From the NCBI GenBank assembly GCA_946183145.1, contig CAMGZM010000004.1, positions 62,001-126,000 on the forward strand: a DNA stretch of 64,000 nucleotides, in the 5' to 3' direction. Made by a program: the position numbers and the translations under genes. The DNA comes from an uncultured Fretibacterium sp. (GTDB taxonomy: Bacteria; Synergistota; Synergistia; Synergistales; Aminobacteriaceae). Under the pieces are notes generated by a model. The model saw only the letters and a list, made by a program, of their open reading frames with translations, did no database searches and had not been told where the DNA came from. This document shows, piece by piece, positions 25,594-35,438 of the stretch (position 1 is the first letter of the stretch; each line of letters opens with the position of its first letter).

Positions 25594-25623
25594 AAAAAAA
25601 CCTCCCCGCTATTCACAGGGAGG
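25594..25623 (-). terminator. Terminator of ileS
   Basis: CCTCCC/GGGAGG hairpin followed on the minus strand by seven T. Confidence 0.88.
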
Positions 25624-25640
25624 CCGCAAAATTTCATCTC

Positions 25641-28439
25641 TTAATCTTCATTCATCACATGGGCGCAGCGATGACACAATCCGTTTTCATTGGGATGCTC
25701 TTCATACTTCCAGCAGCGCGGGCATTTCTCACCGGGCGCGAACCCTCCCGCAATCTTGAACCCCGTATCAGCGTCATCAAATACATTCGGCAGGGTCAAA
25801 TCATCAGCCCATTCAAATTTTGACACTATCACGATGTCGGCAAGCTCTTCTGACGTGAATGACTCCTCAAGTTTTGCGAGTCCCTCGGAGCGTTTCACCT
25901 GCACGGACGCTTCAAGAGATGTCCCGATAGTCTTTGCCGCCCTCATCGTCTCAAGCATCCGGCTGACTGCTCCCTTAAGCACAACAGCTTCACCCCATAA
26001 GGCATTGAGCGAGTCATTAAGCCGCGTTTTGTCCTGCTCCGGGAAATCAGAGAGAAATACACTCTCAGGAAGTGAGTCATCAGTCTTCCTCATGTCCTGC
26101 CAGATTTCCTCAGCCGTGAAGCTCAGCAACGGCGCAATCATTCTCGTCAAGCATGACAATATTTCGTACATGGCCGTCTGCGCGCTGCGTCTCGTCAGTG
26201 AGTCTTTTGCCTCAACGTATAATCTGTCTTTGCTTACGTCAAGATAGAATGCTGAAAGCTCATTCACGCAGAAAGAATGAATCAATGACACAGGAACGTG
26301 AAACTCATACTCATCAAGTGCTTCACGAACGCGGGCTATTATCCTGTGAAGTCGGTCAAGAATCCATTTGTCCATAGAGAGAAGAGACTCATACGGCAGT
26401 GAATTTTCCGGCTTGAAGTCGTGAAGATTTCCCAGAAGGAAGCGCGCTGTGTTACGGATTCGCCTGTAGGTTTCGGATAACGTTTTGAGAATGTCATTCG
26501 AGATTTTTACGTCGTTCCTGTAATCCGTCGACGCTACCCACAAACGCAATATATCCGCCCCGAACTGATTGCAGACATCTCCGGGTGCTACTGTGTTTCC
26601 GAGAGATTTCGACATCTTCCGGCCTTTTCCGTCAAGCGTGAAGCCGTGAGTCAAAACCTGGTCATACGGCGCGCGTCCCTTAAGTGCTACTGATGTCAGC
26701 AATGATGACTGGAACCATCCGCGATGCTGATCGCTTCCCTCAAGGTACATATCACACGGCCATGTGAGTCCGAATTTCTCATTAAGCACCGAGATATGAG
26801 AGACTCCCGAATCAAACCATACATCAAGAATATTGCTGTCCTTCTCGACATTGTGAGACCCGCATTTGTCGCAGCAAGCCTTTTCACCAAACAACGACTC
26901 TAAACTCTCGCGCCACCATATAGATGTTCCGTCAGGGGAAGTCTTCACTTTTTCCGCAAGCATTCTGATTCTGTCGGGCGTAAGCGTGAATGATCCGCAG
27001 TCTTTGCACCTTATCGCAGGAACAGGAATCCCCCAGACTCTTTGGCGGGAAATGCACCAGTCAGAACGAGAGCTTACCATGTTATATATCCTGTCGCGGC
27101 CCCAGTCGGGAATCCATTTCACTCCGTCGTCAATAACTTTCAATGCGTCATCTTTGAACTGGCTAACGTTGATGAACCATTGATCCGTCGCACGGAATAT
27201 TACGGGGCGTTTGCACCTCCAGCAATGAGGGTAACTGTGAGAGATTTTCCCGAATCCTAAGAGCCTTCCTTTTTCCTTTATGAGTTCGATTGCCTTTTTG
27301 CCGCCCTCGTCTAAACTCATTCCGCCGACAATCGGTAATTCTTTCTCAAATTTTCCGGCGTGGTCTACTGAGCTGTATATTTTGAGGCCGTATCTGACTC
27401 CCGTCTCGTAGTCTTCAACGCCGTGTCCCGGTGAAGTGTGTACGCAGCCTGTTCCCGTCTCAAGCTCTACATAGTCAGCAAGAACAACAAGAATCTCATG
27501 CTCATAGAACGGGTGAAGAGGCTTCATTCTCTCAAGCTCCGCGCCTTTAACCGTCAAAATTGCGTCGCTGAATGTTATTCCCGTATTGGCCTCGATGGAT
27601 TTCTTCAGCTCACACGCAAACGCATAAATTTTCCCGTCATGCTCGTAGAAGCCGTAATCATATTTCGGATGAACCGCAACGCCCGCGCTTGAAGGAAGAG
27701 TCCAAGGGGTAGTCGTCCATATCACTATATATACATCGCGCCCGGATAACTGCGGGAATTTCTCACCAGCTCCCGGCAAAGGATAAGCGACATATACAGA
27801 CGGAGAGTCCTCGTCCCAATACTCAATTTCCCCGGCGGCTAATGCTGTCTGGCAGTCAGTGCACCAAAACACAGGCTTCAATCCGCGATATATGAGTCCC
27901 TTCTCTACCATGTCGGCGAATGCGTGAAGCTCTAAATGCTCGTATTCAGGATCAAGAGTGATATACGGATGCTCCCATTCACCCAAGACTCCCAATCGCT
28001 TGAACTCCTCACGCTGTACATCAAGGTAATGCAACGCTGTCTGTTTGCACTTTGCGCGCAGTTCTACGGGGTCTACACCTGTTCCGAGCTTTGAGAGTCC
28101 GCCGTCTTTGAGCGAGCGCAATTCTATCGGGAGTCCGTGTGTGTCCCAGCCGGGTACGTAAGGCGTGTAATGCCCCGTCATAGTCTTTGCTTTGATGATA
28201 AAGTCCTTCAGAATTTTGTTGAACGCTGTTCCGATGTGAATATCTCCGTTTGCGTAGGGCGGGCCGTCGTGAAGCTGGAATTTTTTGGGTGAATGTTCAT
28301 GTGCGTGAAGTGCTTTGTGATAGATGTCGTGTGAGTCCCAGAACTGCAAGAATGAAGGCTCACGTTTTGCGAGATTCGCCCGCATTGGGAAATCCGTAAC
28401 AGGCAAATTCAAAGTGTCCTTGTAATCTTTTGCTTCCAT
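25641..28439 (-). CDS. ileS: Isoleucyl-tRNA synthetase
   Basis: A 932-residue class I synthetase charging tRNA-Ile. The HIGH-type motif appears as DGPPYANGDIHIGT (near residue 60), the KMSKS loop as GRKMSKSLGN (near 600), and the editing domain has the conserved TTTPWTLPSS. A C-terminal zinc finger (CPRCW...CHRC) closes the protein, as in bacterial-type IleRS. AAGGAGG precedes the ATG. No T-box leader is visible in the 140 bp upstream. It stands between the two giant LRR genes and has its own terminator. Confidence 0.98.
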   Translation of the reverse strand: MEAKDYKDTLNLPVTDFPMRANLAKREPSFLQFWDSHDIYHKALHAHEHSPKKFQLHDGPPYANGDIHIGTAFNKILKDFIIKAKTMTGHYTPYVPGWDTHGLPIELRSLKDGGLSKLGTGVDPVELRAKCKQTALHYLDVQREEFKRLGVLGEWEHPYITLDPEYEHLELHAFADMVEKGLIYRGLKPVFWCTDCQTALAAGEIEYWDEDSPSVYVAYPLPGAGEKFPQLSGRDVYIVIWTTTPWTLPSSAGVAVHPKYDYGFYEHDGKIYAFACELKKSIEANTGITFSDAILTVKGAELERMKPLHPFYEHEILVVLADYVELETGTGCVHTSPGHGVEDYETGVRYGLKIYSSVDHAGKFEKELPIVGGMSLDEGGKKAIELIKEKGRLLGFGKISHSYPHCWRCKRPVIFRATDQWFINVSQFKDDALKVIDDGVKWIPDWGRDRIYNMVSSRSDWCISRQRVWGIPVPAIRCKDCGSFTLTPDRIRMLAEKVKTSPDGTSIWWRESLESLFGEKACCDKCGSHNVEKDSNILDVWFDSGVSHISVLNEKFGLTWPCDMYLEGSDQHRGWFQSSLLTSVALKGRAPYDQVLTHGFTLDGKGRKMSKSLGNTVAPGDVCNQFGADILRLWVASTDYRNDVKISNDILKTLSETYRRIRNTARFLLGNLHDFKPENSLPYESLLSMDKWILDRLHRIIARVREALDEYEFHVPVSLIHSFCVNELSAFYLDVSKDRLYVEAKDSLTRRSAQTAMYEILSCLTRMIAPLLSFTAEEIWQDMRKTDDSLPESVFLSDFPEQDKTRLNDSLNALWGEAVVLKGAVSRMLETMRAAKTIGTSLEASVQVKRSEGLAKLEESFTSEELADIVIVSKFEWADDLTLPNVFDDADTGFKIAGGFAPGEKCPRCWKYEEHPNENGLCHRCAHVMNED

Positions 28440-28579
28440 AAAAATTTTTGCCTCCTTAACTTTACGTGAATAATCCGCAATATTATCACAAAAATTTTCA
28501 GCCTCTAAATTTTATGATACACTTACGGCACTTCATACCCAACAAATTTTTTCATATTTTATAGGAGGAGGACTCATCT

Positions 28580-31500
28580 ATGAGACGATTCTTTTTGCTA
28601 TTCGTTTCTGCGTTGATGGTTATGATTCTCACAGTTCCGCCGGGTTTTGCTGACGTGGGAATCACAAGCGCGACATTCCCCGATGAGGCATTCAGGAATT
28701 ATGTCAGCTCCGTTTTTGATCAGGACAGCGACGGGATAATAACTGATTCTGAAATCGCGGGGATAACTTTGATGGAACCTATAGGGCTTGGCATTAAGAG
28801 TCTGAAAGGCATTGAGTATTTCAAGGCACTCCAATATTTGACATGTCCAAGCAACGAGCTGACCGAAATTGATTTGAGCGGAAATCCTGAGTTCATAGGG
28901 CTTGCATGTCAGTACAATCAGATTACGTCCCTGAACCTGACTCAGAATCCGACACTCTATCAGATATGGGTCGATCACAACAATCTGACCGCGCTTGACT
29001 TCTCGTATAATCCCGAACTCGCTATACTGAGCTGTCAGAATAATTTTCTCACCGAGCTTGATATTTCGGCCAACCCTAACTTGAAGGAGCTGTATATTGC
29101 AAACTTCGCCGATGAAGCCTTAGAGATTGACCCGCGCACAATAGAGGGCAACAGGATACACAATATTGATTTGAGCAGCGCACCTAACCTTACGGATTTT
29201 GTCTGCTGTGCCAATGAAATAAGCACCATTGACATTTCACACAATCCCCTGCTGAGTCATTTTAACTGCGGCTGGAACAATATCACGTCTTTAAACTTGA
29301 GCAACAATCCGGCAATCAAGGAGCTTCATTGCGGATGGAATCAGCTTGCGGAGCTTGATTTGAGTCATAACACTGACATTGAAATTCTGACCGCCGGAGA
29401 CAATCAGCTAACGGCTATCGATGTAAGCAACCTGAAAAATCTTCGTGAGCTTCATTGCTGGCAGAATCAGATTTCAGCCCTTGACCTGAGCAATAATTCC
29501 CTGCTTGAGCTTCTGAGGTGCGGAGGAAATCAGCTAACGACTCTTGATGTCAGCAAACTACCGAATCTCTATGAGCTTGACTGCGCTAATAATTTTCTTA
29601 CTGCCCTTGATATTTCGGCAAACACAAAGCTGCTGACTTTATCATTCCAGAACTACTACAGGGAAAATGTTGACCCGCGCGAAATAGAAGGCAATAGGAT
29701 ACGCAATATCGATTTGAGCAACGCGCCTCTTCTTGAGAATCTACAATGTGAGATAAACGAGATTGAAACGCTTGACGTAAGCAAGAATCCTCTGCTTATG
29801 AATCTTTATTGCGGATGGAACAAACTCACCGCCCTTGACGTTAGCAATCTCCCGAATCTTCAGGGACTCGGCTGCTGGTGGAATCAAATTTCCGAGCTTG
29901 ATTTGAGTCATAATCCTGAACTCGTTAATCTCCATTTTGACGGCAATCAGATTACGGCTATTGACCTGTCGAACAACACAAAACTGATTGAGCTTCATTG
30001 CGGATGGAATCAGATCGGGACTCTTGACGTGAGCGGACTGGCTCTTCTTGAGCAGCTCTGGTGCGATTCTTGCGGACTGTCTGCGCTTGACGTAAGCAAA
30101 AATCCGAATCTCTGGTTACTGTCTTGCAACAATAATCAGCTCTCAGCCATTGACACGACGCAGAACCCAAAACTCTCGGAGCTTCACTGCATGAACAACG
30201 CCATAACCGCCCTCAATCTCTCAAACAATCCCGAACTCACTGTGCTTGAGGCAAACAATAACCTTCTCACGAAGCTTGATATTTCGGCAAACACGAAACT
30301 TGCCGGGCTTTTCCTCGCAAACTTCTACAATGACGGCTTCGATATTGATTTCCGTGAACGTGAAGGAAACAGAGTACGCAATATCGATCTGAGCAAAGCA
30401 CCGCTCCTTGATGGATTCAATTGCTCATGGAATGAGGTTAACGCTATTGATGTCTCACATAATCCCCTGCTGAGATACTTTGATTGCGGCGGGAACAATA
30501 TCACGTCCCTGAATCTCAGCAACAATTCAGAGCTTGAGGAGCTTCAATGCTACTGGAACCAGATTACGAAACTTGATGTCAGCAACCTCGTGAATCTCAC
30601 CTTGCTTAACTGCGACGGGAATCCGATTGACGCGCTTGATGTCCGCAACCTTGAAAGCCTCCGTGATCTTCAGTGCGGATGGAGTACATTCGAGACGATT
30701 GATCTTAGCCGCAACACTGATCTTGATAGATTTTCGTGCGAATACGGGCGGCTTAACACTCTCGATCTCAGCAAAAATATTGACCTCAAAGAGCTGAGAC
30801 TCGAAAGCAATTACCTTACGTATATTGACCTCAGCTATCTTGAAATACTTGAGACTCTTGACCTCGACAATAACCCGCTGAGCAATCTTGACGTTACGAA
30901 CAACACCGCGCTGATTAACCTTGAATGCGGCCAGCATGACATTTGGGATGTCTATATCCAGCCATCGCTAACAGCAATAGACCTCAGCCAGAATGAATAT
31001 CTGGAATATGTGTACCTCACCGGGAATCTCCTGACAGAAATTCACTTAACGAACAACAAAATTCTGAAGTACCTCGACCTTTGGGGCAATCAGCTTTCAG
31101 CAATCGATGTCAGCCACAATGAATATTTGCAGCGTCTCGACCTGAATAACACACGCGGAGAAGACGGGAATCATATTACGGCTCTTTACCTGTCGAACAA
31201 TCCGCATCTTGAACAGCTTTTTGTCAACAACAACCAGCTCTCAGCGATTGACGTAAGCAACAATGACGAACTCACAGACCTTGATGTTTCGGACAATCAA
31301 ATAGCAGTTCTTGACCTGTCGAACAACATGGAGCTTTTGCATTTATGGTGTGCCAGGAATCCTATTACAGCAATCGACATTACCAATAATACGAAATTGA
31401 CGGATTTCAACTGCGATGAATGCCAGCTTTCAGCAATCGATGTGAGCCAAAACCCGCAGCTACGGAGCTTTGCTTGTGGAGGAAACCAGATCTCGCAGCT

Positions 31501-34500
31501 TGATGTTAGCAAGAATCCTCTTCTTTGGGAGCTGCATTGCTGGAATAATCAGCTTAGTACACTTGACGTTACGCACAATCCGGCACTTGAGATTCTGCAA
31601 TTCTTCGGGAATCAGATAACCTCCATAAACGTATCACAGAATCCCGCATTAAGAGAGCTTTACTGCCAGAATAATCTGATCTCAGCTCTTGACGTAAGCA
31701 ATAATCCGAATCTCGAAAACCTCGAATGCAGCGACAACAATCTCACAGCCTTGAACGTTACGGCAAATCCGAATCTTAAGTCCCTCTCGTTCAACAATAA
31801 CCGTGTCTCAGAAATTGACGTAACACAGAATCCGATGCTTGAGAATCTCGGTTGCCAGCTCAACAGACTCACAGCTCTTGACGTTACTCACAATCCCCTT
31901 CTCCGCAGTCTGGATTTCCCGAATTACGTCGATGATGAAAATGACATCTCGAAGATTGACGGCAACAAAATTACGGCAATTGACCTGAGTCAGAATCCCC
32001 TTCTCGAATGGATAAGCTGTGAAAGGAACGGAACTACAGCACTCGATTTATCCCACAATCCGAATCTCACAGGCATTAACTGCGCGGGTAACGGCATGGC
32101 GGATTTAGATGTCAGCGCAAATCCTGAGCTGAACTACATATGGGCGTGGGGAAATAACTTCCAGACCTTTGACGTTGCCAGCAACCTGAAACTTGAGGTG
32201 CTGAACGTTACCGGGAATCAGCTTGGCGTTTTGGACGTGAGCAAGAATCCTGCGCTGCGTGAATTGCAGTGCTCATATAACAATCTCAGCAAACTTGACG
32301 TTAAGAGCAATACGCTTCTTGAGAATCTCATATGCGGTAACAACTCAATCACGGAGCTTGATGTTTCGTCATGCCCGAACCTGAACAATCTTGCGTTCGG
32401 AAATTATTACGAGGCTGAGAATGACGAGGAAGCCGAAAAACTTCGCCAGACTACAGGCAACAAAGTTACGGCTATTGACCTCAGCAGCAACTCACAACTC
32501 CGCTGGCTGGATTTCGACTCCAACAAGATAACCGAAATTGACATCTCCAACATGCCATATCTTGAAGGCATCAACTGTTCCGCGAACGGCCTGGCCGCTC
32601 TTGACGTTACGGCGAATCCTGAGATAAACAACATATGGGCGTGGGGAAATCCTATCACCGTCCTTGACCTGTCAAACACTCCGAAACTTGAGCGCATTAA
32701 TGTTGACGGCTGCAACATCTCAGAGCTTGACTTCAGCGGGAAACCGAATCTTGTCGAGGTTCATTGCTGGGGGAACGGCGTATCCTCACTTAATGTAGCA
32801 GACAGCCCTAACCTTGAGCATTTAGAGTGCGGATATAACAGCGTGAAAGTCTTAGACTTCAGCAACAACCCGAGAATGAAATTCATCAACGCACGCAACA
32901 ATCAGATTATCGCGCTCAACATTGACGGATGCACGGAGATTGAATCGCTGAACGTCCGCAACAACCAGCTGATGACTCTTGACGTTTCAGGACGTGTGAA
33001 TCTCCGCGAGCTTTACTGCCAGTACAACCAGATAACAAGCCTCAACATTGACGGGTGCTATGCGCTTGAGGAGCTTAACTGCCGGAACAATAAGATTCAG
33101 GCTCTCGATGTTTCAGGGCGGAGTCAGCTCAAACATTTATGGGCGAGCAACAACGATTTAGGCTCATTCAGTTTTGACGGCTGCACATTGCTTGAGGGAA
33201 TCGGATTCAGCTATGCACATTTCGTTTCATCAGGGACAATTGATTTGACTCCGTTCACGAATCTCACGGAGCTTTGGTGCACTTCAAACGGCCTTAACGC
33301 TATTGATGTCTCGAACATGCCTCACTTGCAAATTTTGGGGGCGGCTGGAAATAACTTCACAGCGGTTGACGTTACGCACAATCCGAAACTTGCTGAACTT
33401 GAAGTGCATGAAAACCCGATTACAGCACTTGACGTTTCGCAGAATCCATTGCTGAGAAAACTCAATTGCCGGAACACGAACATTACAGCCCTCGATATTT
33501 CGCACAATCCATTGCTTGAAGAGCTTTACTGCCGCGAAATCGGACTCACAGAGATTGACGTTTCACAGAATCCGAATCTCAAAACTCTTTCGTGCTGGAA
33601 CAATAGCATTACCGCCCTTGATCTTTCGGCAAACGGGGCATTAACTGAGCTTTATTGCGACGGGAATCAGCTCACGATTCTTGACCTCAGCGCAAATTCT
33701 CAGCTAGTAAGCATTGACTGTTTCAAGAATAATCTTGTCTGGCTGAATATCGACAACTGCGGGGAACTCGTTTACCTTGACTGCACGAAAAACAACATCG
33801 CAAAGCTCAACATTGGCGGATGTCCCAAGCTCGTAACATTCAAATACGACAGCACGACAGAAATTGTGTATTCTCATGTCGATAACCCAATAATAAGCGG
33901 AGATATTCAGGGAGTCGCACCCACAATTCTCACAACGACTCTGACCACCGTAACAGCAGGAGTCAATTACCGCGTTCAGCTCATGGCCTCAGGAGCACAG
34001 CCGATAACATGGACTCAGAGCAGACTTCCGGCGGGGTTCACTCTCAGCAGCTCGGGACTCTTGACGGGCTTCACGAACGCGAAATTAACCAACAAGAAAT
34101 TCATCGTAACAGCAACAAATTCATACGGCACTGCCACAGCAACGCTCACACTAAGCGCGCTGATACCGCCGACTATTTCAACAGCAAGCCTCAAAGACGC
34201 GACAATAGCAAAATCCTACAGCGTTACACTCAGAACGAGCAAAGGATCAAAACCCTTCAAGTGGACACAGGAAGGACTCCCCGAAGGTCTTGCGTTTGCG
34301 GAAAAAACCGGGAGGATTTCAGGCAAGCCGACAGTAGCAGGAACATTCAGCGTATCATTCACGGCAGAAAATGACGCGGGAAGAAGCTCGAAGACTCTCA
34401 ATCTTTCAGTGAACGGAATCGCTCCGACACTCTCAGGAAGTTTCGCGAGGGCTGAACTCAACAAGGCGTACAGCTCAGGGCTTAAGCTCACAAAAGGCAC

Positions 34501-35332
34501 TCAGCCAATAGTATGGAGCGTTGAAGGAGATTTGCCGCAAGGTTTGACGCTTGACCCCAACACGGGAATAATTTACGGAACTCCGACATCTTACGGGAAA
34601 AACGGCAGCTTCAAGTTCAAGATCACCGCAGCAAATTCAGCAGGAAGCAAAACAAAGACTGTAACCTTCAAAGTAAAAGGCACTGCACCAAAAATCACGG
34701 CGAAATTACCGGGCGCAACAGCAGGAGAAAATTACAGCGCGGAACTTACAGCAACAGGAAGCGATCCTATAACGTGGACTGCGGATCTTCCCGATTACCT
34801 GACACTTGACGGAAATATTATCAGCGGGATTATTCCTGAATCGGTAAAGAGCTTCAAAATCACGGTATACGCTTCAAACCCCGTAAAGCAGAATGTCAAG
34901 AAGACTTTTACCGTAAAAGTTACAACAAACAAATCATCACTTCCCGAAAATAATATCAGCGTGAATGAAACTGTTACGGAAATTCATTCGGGCATTAATT
35001 ACGGAGTCAATGACATAGCACCGACATTAACGGCGGAGAATACGCAATCACATCACGAGGACTATATCATTATCGCGGAGCTTGGTGTGATTTCGAGAGA
35101 TGAAGACGGATTGCAGGAGTTCGGAGTCGCATTGCCTGATGATGTGCGTGAAGGCGCGGAACTCGTTTACATCGCAAATTCTGATGAGCCTTCTGACGAT
35201 GACGAGATTGCAGAGTTCTATGATGACACGGGAGAAGAGATTACCGCTGTACCTGAAAGCCGGAGAATCACAATATCAATCTGGCTCAACAAAGGCACAA
35301 CATACAATCCCGCAATAGGAATCAAACGCTAA
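28580..35332 (+). CDS. Giant exported LRR protein with Ig-like repeats
   Basis: A 2250-residue secreted protein, the largest gene here. Signal peptide 1-24 (ending GFA); one NFPD-type block with an EF-hand-like loop DQDSDGIITDSE (residues about 47-58); then about 1700 residues of 20-22-residue LRRs with the core LxxLDVSxNPxLxxLxCxxN, roughly 75-80 units. Four putative-Ig (He_PIG-like) domains follow, starting near residues 1776, 1863, 1946 and 2034. An acidic C-terminal domain (2117-2250) differs from that of the other giant protein. AGGAGG precedes the ATG. A very long binding rod on the cell surface or in the medium is the likely form; the ligand is unknown. Confidence 0.9.
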   Translation: MRRFFLLFVSALMVMILTVPPGFADVGITSATFPDEAFRNYVSSVFDQDSDGIITDSEIAGITLMEPIGLGIKSLKGIEYFKALQYLTCPSNELTEIDLSGNPEFIGLACQYNQITSLNLTQNPTLYQIWVDHNNLTALDFSYNPELAILSCQNNFLTELDISANPNLKELYIANFADEALEIDPRTIEGNRIHNIDLSSAPNLTDFVCCANEISTIDISHNPLLSHFNCGWNNITSLNLSNNPAIKELHCGWNQLAELDLSHNTDIEILTAGDNQLTAIDVSNLKNLRELHCWQNQISALDLSNNSLLELLRCGGNQLTTLDVSKLPNLYELDCANNFLTALDISANTKLLTLSFQNYYRENVDPREIEGNRIRNIDLSNAPLLENLQCEINEIETLDVSKNPLLMNLYCGWNKLTALDVSNLPNLQGLGCWWNQISELDLSHNPELVNLHFDGNQITAIDLSNNTKLIELHCGWNQIGTLDVSGLALLEQLWCDSCGLSALDVSKNPNLWLLSCNNNQLSAIDTTQNPKLSELHCMNNAITALNLSNNPELTVLEANNNLLTKLDISANTKLAGLFLANFYNDGFDIDFREREGNRVRNIDLSKAPLLDGFNCSWNEVNAIDVSHNPLLRYFDCGGNNITSLNLSNNSELEELQCYWNQITKLDVSNLVNLTLLNCDGNPIDALDVRNLESLRDLQCGWSTFETIDLSRNTDLDRFSCEYGRLNTLDLSKNIDLKELRLESNYLTYIDLSYLEILETLDLDNNPLSNLDVTNNTALINLECGQHDIWDVYIQPSLTAIDLSQNEYLEYVYLTGNLLTEIHLTNNKILKYLDLWGNQLSAIDVSHNEYLQRLDLNNTRGEDGNHITALYLSNNPHLEQLFVNNNQLSAIDVSNNDELTDLDVSDNQIAVLDLSNNMELLHLWCARNPITAIDITNNTKLTDFNCDECQLSAIDVSQNPQLRSFACGGNQISQLDVSKNPLLWELHCWNNQLSTLDVTHNPALEILQFFGNQITSINVSQNPALRELYCQNNLISALDVSNNPNLENLECSDNNLTALNVTANPNLKSLSFNNNRVSEIDVTQNPMLENLGCQLNRLTALDVTHNPLLRSLDFPNYVDDENDISKIDGNKITAIDLSQNPLLEWISCERNGTTALDLSHNPNLTGINCAGNGMADLDVSANPELNYIWAWGNNFQTFDVASNLKLEVLNVTGNQLGVLDVSKNPALRELQCSYNNLSKLDVKSNTLLENLICGNNSITELDVSSCPNLNNLAFGNYYEAENDEEAEKLRQTTGNKVTAIDLSSNSQLRWLDFDSNKITEIDISNMPYLEGINCSANGLAALDVTANPEINNIWAWGNPITVLDLSNTPKLERINVDGCNISELDFSGKPNLVEVHCWGNGVSSLNVADSPNLEHLECGYNSVKVLDFSNNPRMKFINARNNQIIALNIDGCTEIESLNVRNNQLMTLDVSGRVNLRELYCQYNQITSLNIDGCYALEELNCRNNKIQALDVSGRSQLKHLWASNNDLGSFSFDGCTLLEGIGFSYAHFVSSGTIDLTPFTNLTELWCTSNGLNAIDVSNMPHLQILGAAGNNFTAVDVTHNPKLAELEVHENPITALDVSQNPLLRKLNCRNTNITALDISHNPLLEELYCREIGLTEIDVSQNPNLKTLSCWNNSITALDLSANGALTELYCDGNQLTILDLSANSQLVSIDCFKNNLVWLNIDNCGELVYLDCTKNNIAKLNIGGCPKLVTFKYDSTTEIVYSHVDNPIISGDIQGVAPTILTTTLTTVTAGVNYRVQLMASGAQPITWTQSRLPAGFTLSSSGLLTGFTNAKLTNKKFIVTATNSYGTATATLTLSALIPPTISTASLKDATIAKSYSVTLRTSKGSKPFKWTQEGLPEGLAFAEKTGRISGKPTVAGTFSVSFTAENDAGRSSKTLNLSVNGIAPTLSGSFARAELNKAYSSGLKLTKGTQPIVWSVEGDLPQGLTLDPNTGIIYGTPTSYGKNGSFKFKITAANSAGSKTKTVTFKVKGTAPKITAKLPGATAGENYSAELTATGSDPITWTADLPDYLTLDGNIISGIIPESVKSFKITVYASNPVKQNVKKTFTVKVTTNKSSLPENNISVNETVTEIHSGINYGVNDIAPTLTAENTQSHHEDYIIIAELGVISRDEDGLQEFGVALPDDVREGAELVYIANSDEPSDDDEIAEFYDDTGEEITAVPESRRITISIWLNKGTTYNPAIGIKR

Positions 35333-35357
35333 ACAGTCCGCAAAGAGTCAACAAAAA

Positions 35358-35418
35358 ATCCCCTCGGTTCATGGCCGACCCCGTAAGGGTGGTGCTTGCA
35401 CCAAGGGGATAAATTTTT
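35358..35418. terminator. Bidirectional terminator between the giant LRR gene and ppdK
   Basis: Stem ATCCCCT/AGGGGAT (35358-35364, 35404-35410) with an inner hairpin. T-runs follow on both strands (AAATTTTT on plus, TTTTTTGTT on minus). Confidence 0.85.
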
Positions 35419-35438
35419 GTCCGTTTTTGTCCGTGAAA

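Noticed and set aside
28440-28579. T-box or other leader for ileS
   Set aside because: Only 140 bp separate ileS from the divergent giant gene, and no T-box core was found.
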